A program made the position numbers and the translations under genes. A stretch of DNA of 64,000 nt from Rathayibacter sp. VKM Ac-2879 (lineage in GTDB: Bacteria; Actinomycetota; Actinomycetes; Actinomycetales; Microbacteriaceae), in assembly GCF_015351245.1 (NCBI RefSeq), contig NZ_JADKSO010000005.1:1-64000 (forward strand), given 5' to 3'. Of the stretch, positions 62,881-64,000 are shown in pieces (position 1 is the first letter of the stretch; every line of letters begins with the position of its first letter). The notes beneath the pieces are model-generated. The model was given only the letters and a program-made list of their open reading frames with translations. It searched no databases and was not told the origin of the DNA.

Positions 62881-64000
62881 TTAGCGGGTGAGGGCCCGCG
62901 CGAGCAGATCCGCCTGCTCGGAGGCGTGGCGCTTGGCGGAGCCGGCGGCCGGTGAGGCCGCGGCCCGGCGCGAGACGACCCGGACGGGGCGGCCGAGCTG
63001 CGGAGCCACCTCCAGCGCGATGAACGGCCACGCGCCCTGGTTCTCGGGCTCGTCCTGTACCCAGACGAACTCCGCGTCGGGGTAGCGGTCGGCGATCGAG
63101 CGCAGCTCCGACACGGGAGCCGGGTAGTACTGCTCGACCCGGACGAGCGCGATGCCCGCGTCAGGCTTCTTCTCGAGCTCTGCCTTGAGGTCGTAGTGCA
63201 CCTTGCCGGCGTGCAGCAGCACGCGCTTCACGGCCGACGCATCCTGAATGCGCGCATCGTCGAGCACGGGCTCGAAGCGACCCGAGGTGAAGTCCTCGAC
63301 GGGGCTCGAGGCGCCTCGGAGGCGCAGCATCGCCTTCGGCGTGAAGACGACGAGCGGGCGGCGCGGCCTCGAGTACGCCTGGCGGCGCAGCAGGTGGAAG
63401 TACGACGCCGGGGTGGACGGGCGCGCGACGGTCATGTTGCGCTCAGCGCACAGCTGCAGATAGCGCTCGATGCGGGCCGAGGAGTGGTCGGGGCCCTGAC
63501 CCTCGTAGCCGTGGGGGAGGAGGAGGACGAGCGACGAACGCTGGCCCCACTTCTGCTCGGCCGAGGAGATGAACTCGTCGATCACGATCTGCGCGCCGTT
63601 CGCGAAGTCGCCGAATTGCGCCTCCCACAGCACGAGCGAGTCGGGCCGCTCGACCGAGTAGCCGTACTCGAACGCCATCGCCGCGTACTCCGAGAGCAGC
63701 GAGTCGTAGATCCAGAGCCGTGCCTGCTGCTCGGACAGGTTCATCAGCGGCAGCCACTCCTGGCCGTTCTCGCGGTCGTGCAGCACGGCGTGGCGCTGGA
63801 CGAAGGTGCCCCTGCGGGTGTCCTGTCCGACGAGGCGCACCGGGGTGTCCTCGAGCAGGAGCGAGCCGAGCGCCAGCAGTTCGCCGAACGCCCAGTCGAT
63901 CGAGCCCGAGCGACTCATCTCCTGGCGCTTGGTCAGCAGCTGCTGGAGCTTGGGGTGCACGGTGAAGCCCTCGGGCGGCGAAGTGAACGCGTCGCCGATC
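62881..64000 (-). CDS. kgd: 2-oxoglutarate dehydrogenase/decarboxylase Kgd, C-terminal part (cut by window)
   Basis: Kgd is the actinobacterial E1 (often fused to an E2-like domain) of the 2-oxoglutarate dehydrogenase complex. Only the last 373 residues are visible: SPPEGFTVHPKLQ, GSIDWAFGELLALGSLL, VRLVGQDTRRGTFVQRHAV (the pyrimidine-side binding region), FEYGYSV, WEAQFGDFANGAQIVIDEFISS, LLLPHGYEGQGPDHSSARIERYLQL, and the C-terminal transketolase-like domain with VWVQDEPENQGAW. The frame is open to the right edge without a stop, and the start lies outside. The full family length is about 1230 residues. It converges on rsrA. Confidence 0.96.
   Translation of the reverse strand, partial: IGDAFTSPPEGFTVHPKLQQLLTKRQEMSRSGSIDWAFGELLALGSLLLEDTPVRLVGQDTRRGTFVQRHAVLHDRENGQEWLPLMNLSEQQARLWIYDSLLSEYAAMAFEYGYSVERPDSLVLWEAQFGDFANGAQIVIDEFISSAEQKWGQRSSLVLLLPHGYEGQGPDHSSARIERYLQLCAERNMTVARPSTPASYFHLLRRQAYSRPRRPLVVFTPKAMLRLRGASSPVEDFTSGRFEPVLDDARIQDASAVKRVLLHAGKVHYDLKAELEKKPDAGIALVRVEQYYPAPVSELRSIADRYPDAEFVWVQDEPENQGAWPFIALEVAPQLGRPVRVVSRRAAASPAAGSAKRHASEQADLLARALTR

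Overview
The window is high-GC actinobacterial DNA, most likely from the family Microbacteriaceae (order Micrococcales, relatives of Rathayibacter, Clavibacter and Curtobacterium). The evidence is two WhiB proteins, MtrA-MtrB-LpqB, a SigR/RsrA pair, an actinobacterial Kgd-type 2-oxoglutarate dehydrogenase, long HPF, dense 1-4 nt start/stop overlaps, and many starts lying 5-8 nt after a TANNNT box, as in leaderless transcripts. I see no rRNA, tRNA, CRISPR array, insertion sequence or prophage gene. Genus and species cannot be fixed from sequence reading alone.

Layout. (1) 1-17.4 kb is a cell-surface polysaccharide region: a WbbL-like GT2, a GtrA flippase, a Dpm1-like polyprenol-phosphate mannosyltransferase, two large membrane proteins, four GT4 glycosyltransferases, a Wzm/Wzt ABC exporter whose ATPase carries a glycan-binding C-terminal domain, two adjacent GDP-mannose dehydratase-family genes and an O-antigen-ligase-like membrane protein. 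(2) 17.4-27 kb holds an acyl-CoA dehydrogenase, manA, galE, a WhiB2-like regulator with a near-consensus promoter, a giant GT2-membrane protein, a DUF5719 protein, a Rv3259-like protein and a DUF3499 protein. (3) 27-34.4 kb holds RDD and SpoIIM-like membrane proteins and a five-gene minus-strand operon (membrane protein, DUF4129, DUF4350, MoxR, DUF58). (4) 34.5-43.2 kb is the core block mtrA-mtrB-lpqB-comF-hpf-secA. (5) 43.3-47.7 kb holds a Rv3235-like protein, pdtaS, whiB1, a small membrane protein and an aldo/keto reductase. (6) 47.8-58.5 kb is the most unusual part: a compact type VII secretion-like locus. It has a transmembrane Ser/Thr kinase, a WXG100 protein, an FHA-containing EssC/EccC-type ATPase, a periplasmic-binding-fold protein and a 915-residue coiled-coil lipoprotein. 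None of EccB, EccD, EsaA, EsaB or mycosin is visible. (7) 58.7-64 kb holds bcp-rsgA-aroA, a divergent sigR-rsrA pair, and the C-terminal part of kgd, cut by the window edge.

How the genes fit together. ManA, the Gmd-family proteins and GalE can supply GDP-mannose-derived, GDP-6-deoxyhexose and UDP-galactose sugars. The GT2 and GT4 enzymes assemble them, Wzm/Wzt exports the chain, and the ligase-like protein and Dpm1/GtrA system could decorate it. MtrAB-LpqB and the WhiB proteins are envelope and division regulators; PdtaS is a cytosolic sensor kinase. In the type VII-like locus, the kinase and the FHA domain of the ATPase suggest phospho-threonine control of secretion. At sigR the DNA shows a textbook SigR-type promoter (GGAAT-18 bp-GTT) feeding an in-frame upstream start, with an internal leaderless start downstream. 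That layout predicts a stable SigR and an N-terminally extended, stress-induced SigR isoform, as known in Streptomyces.
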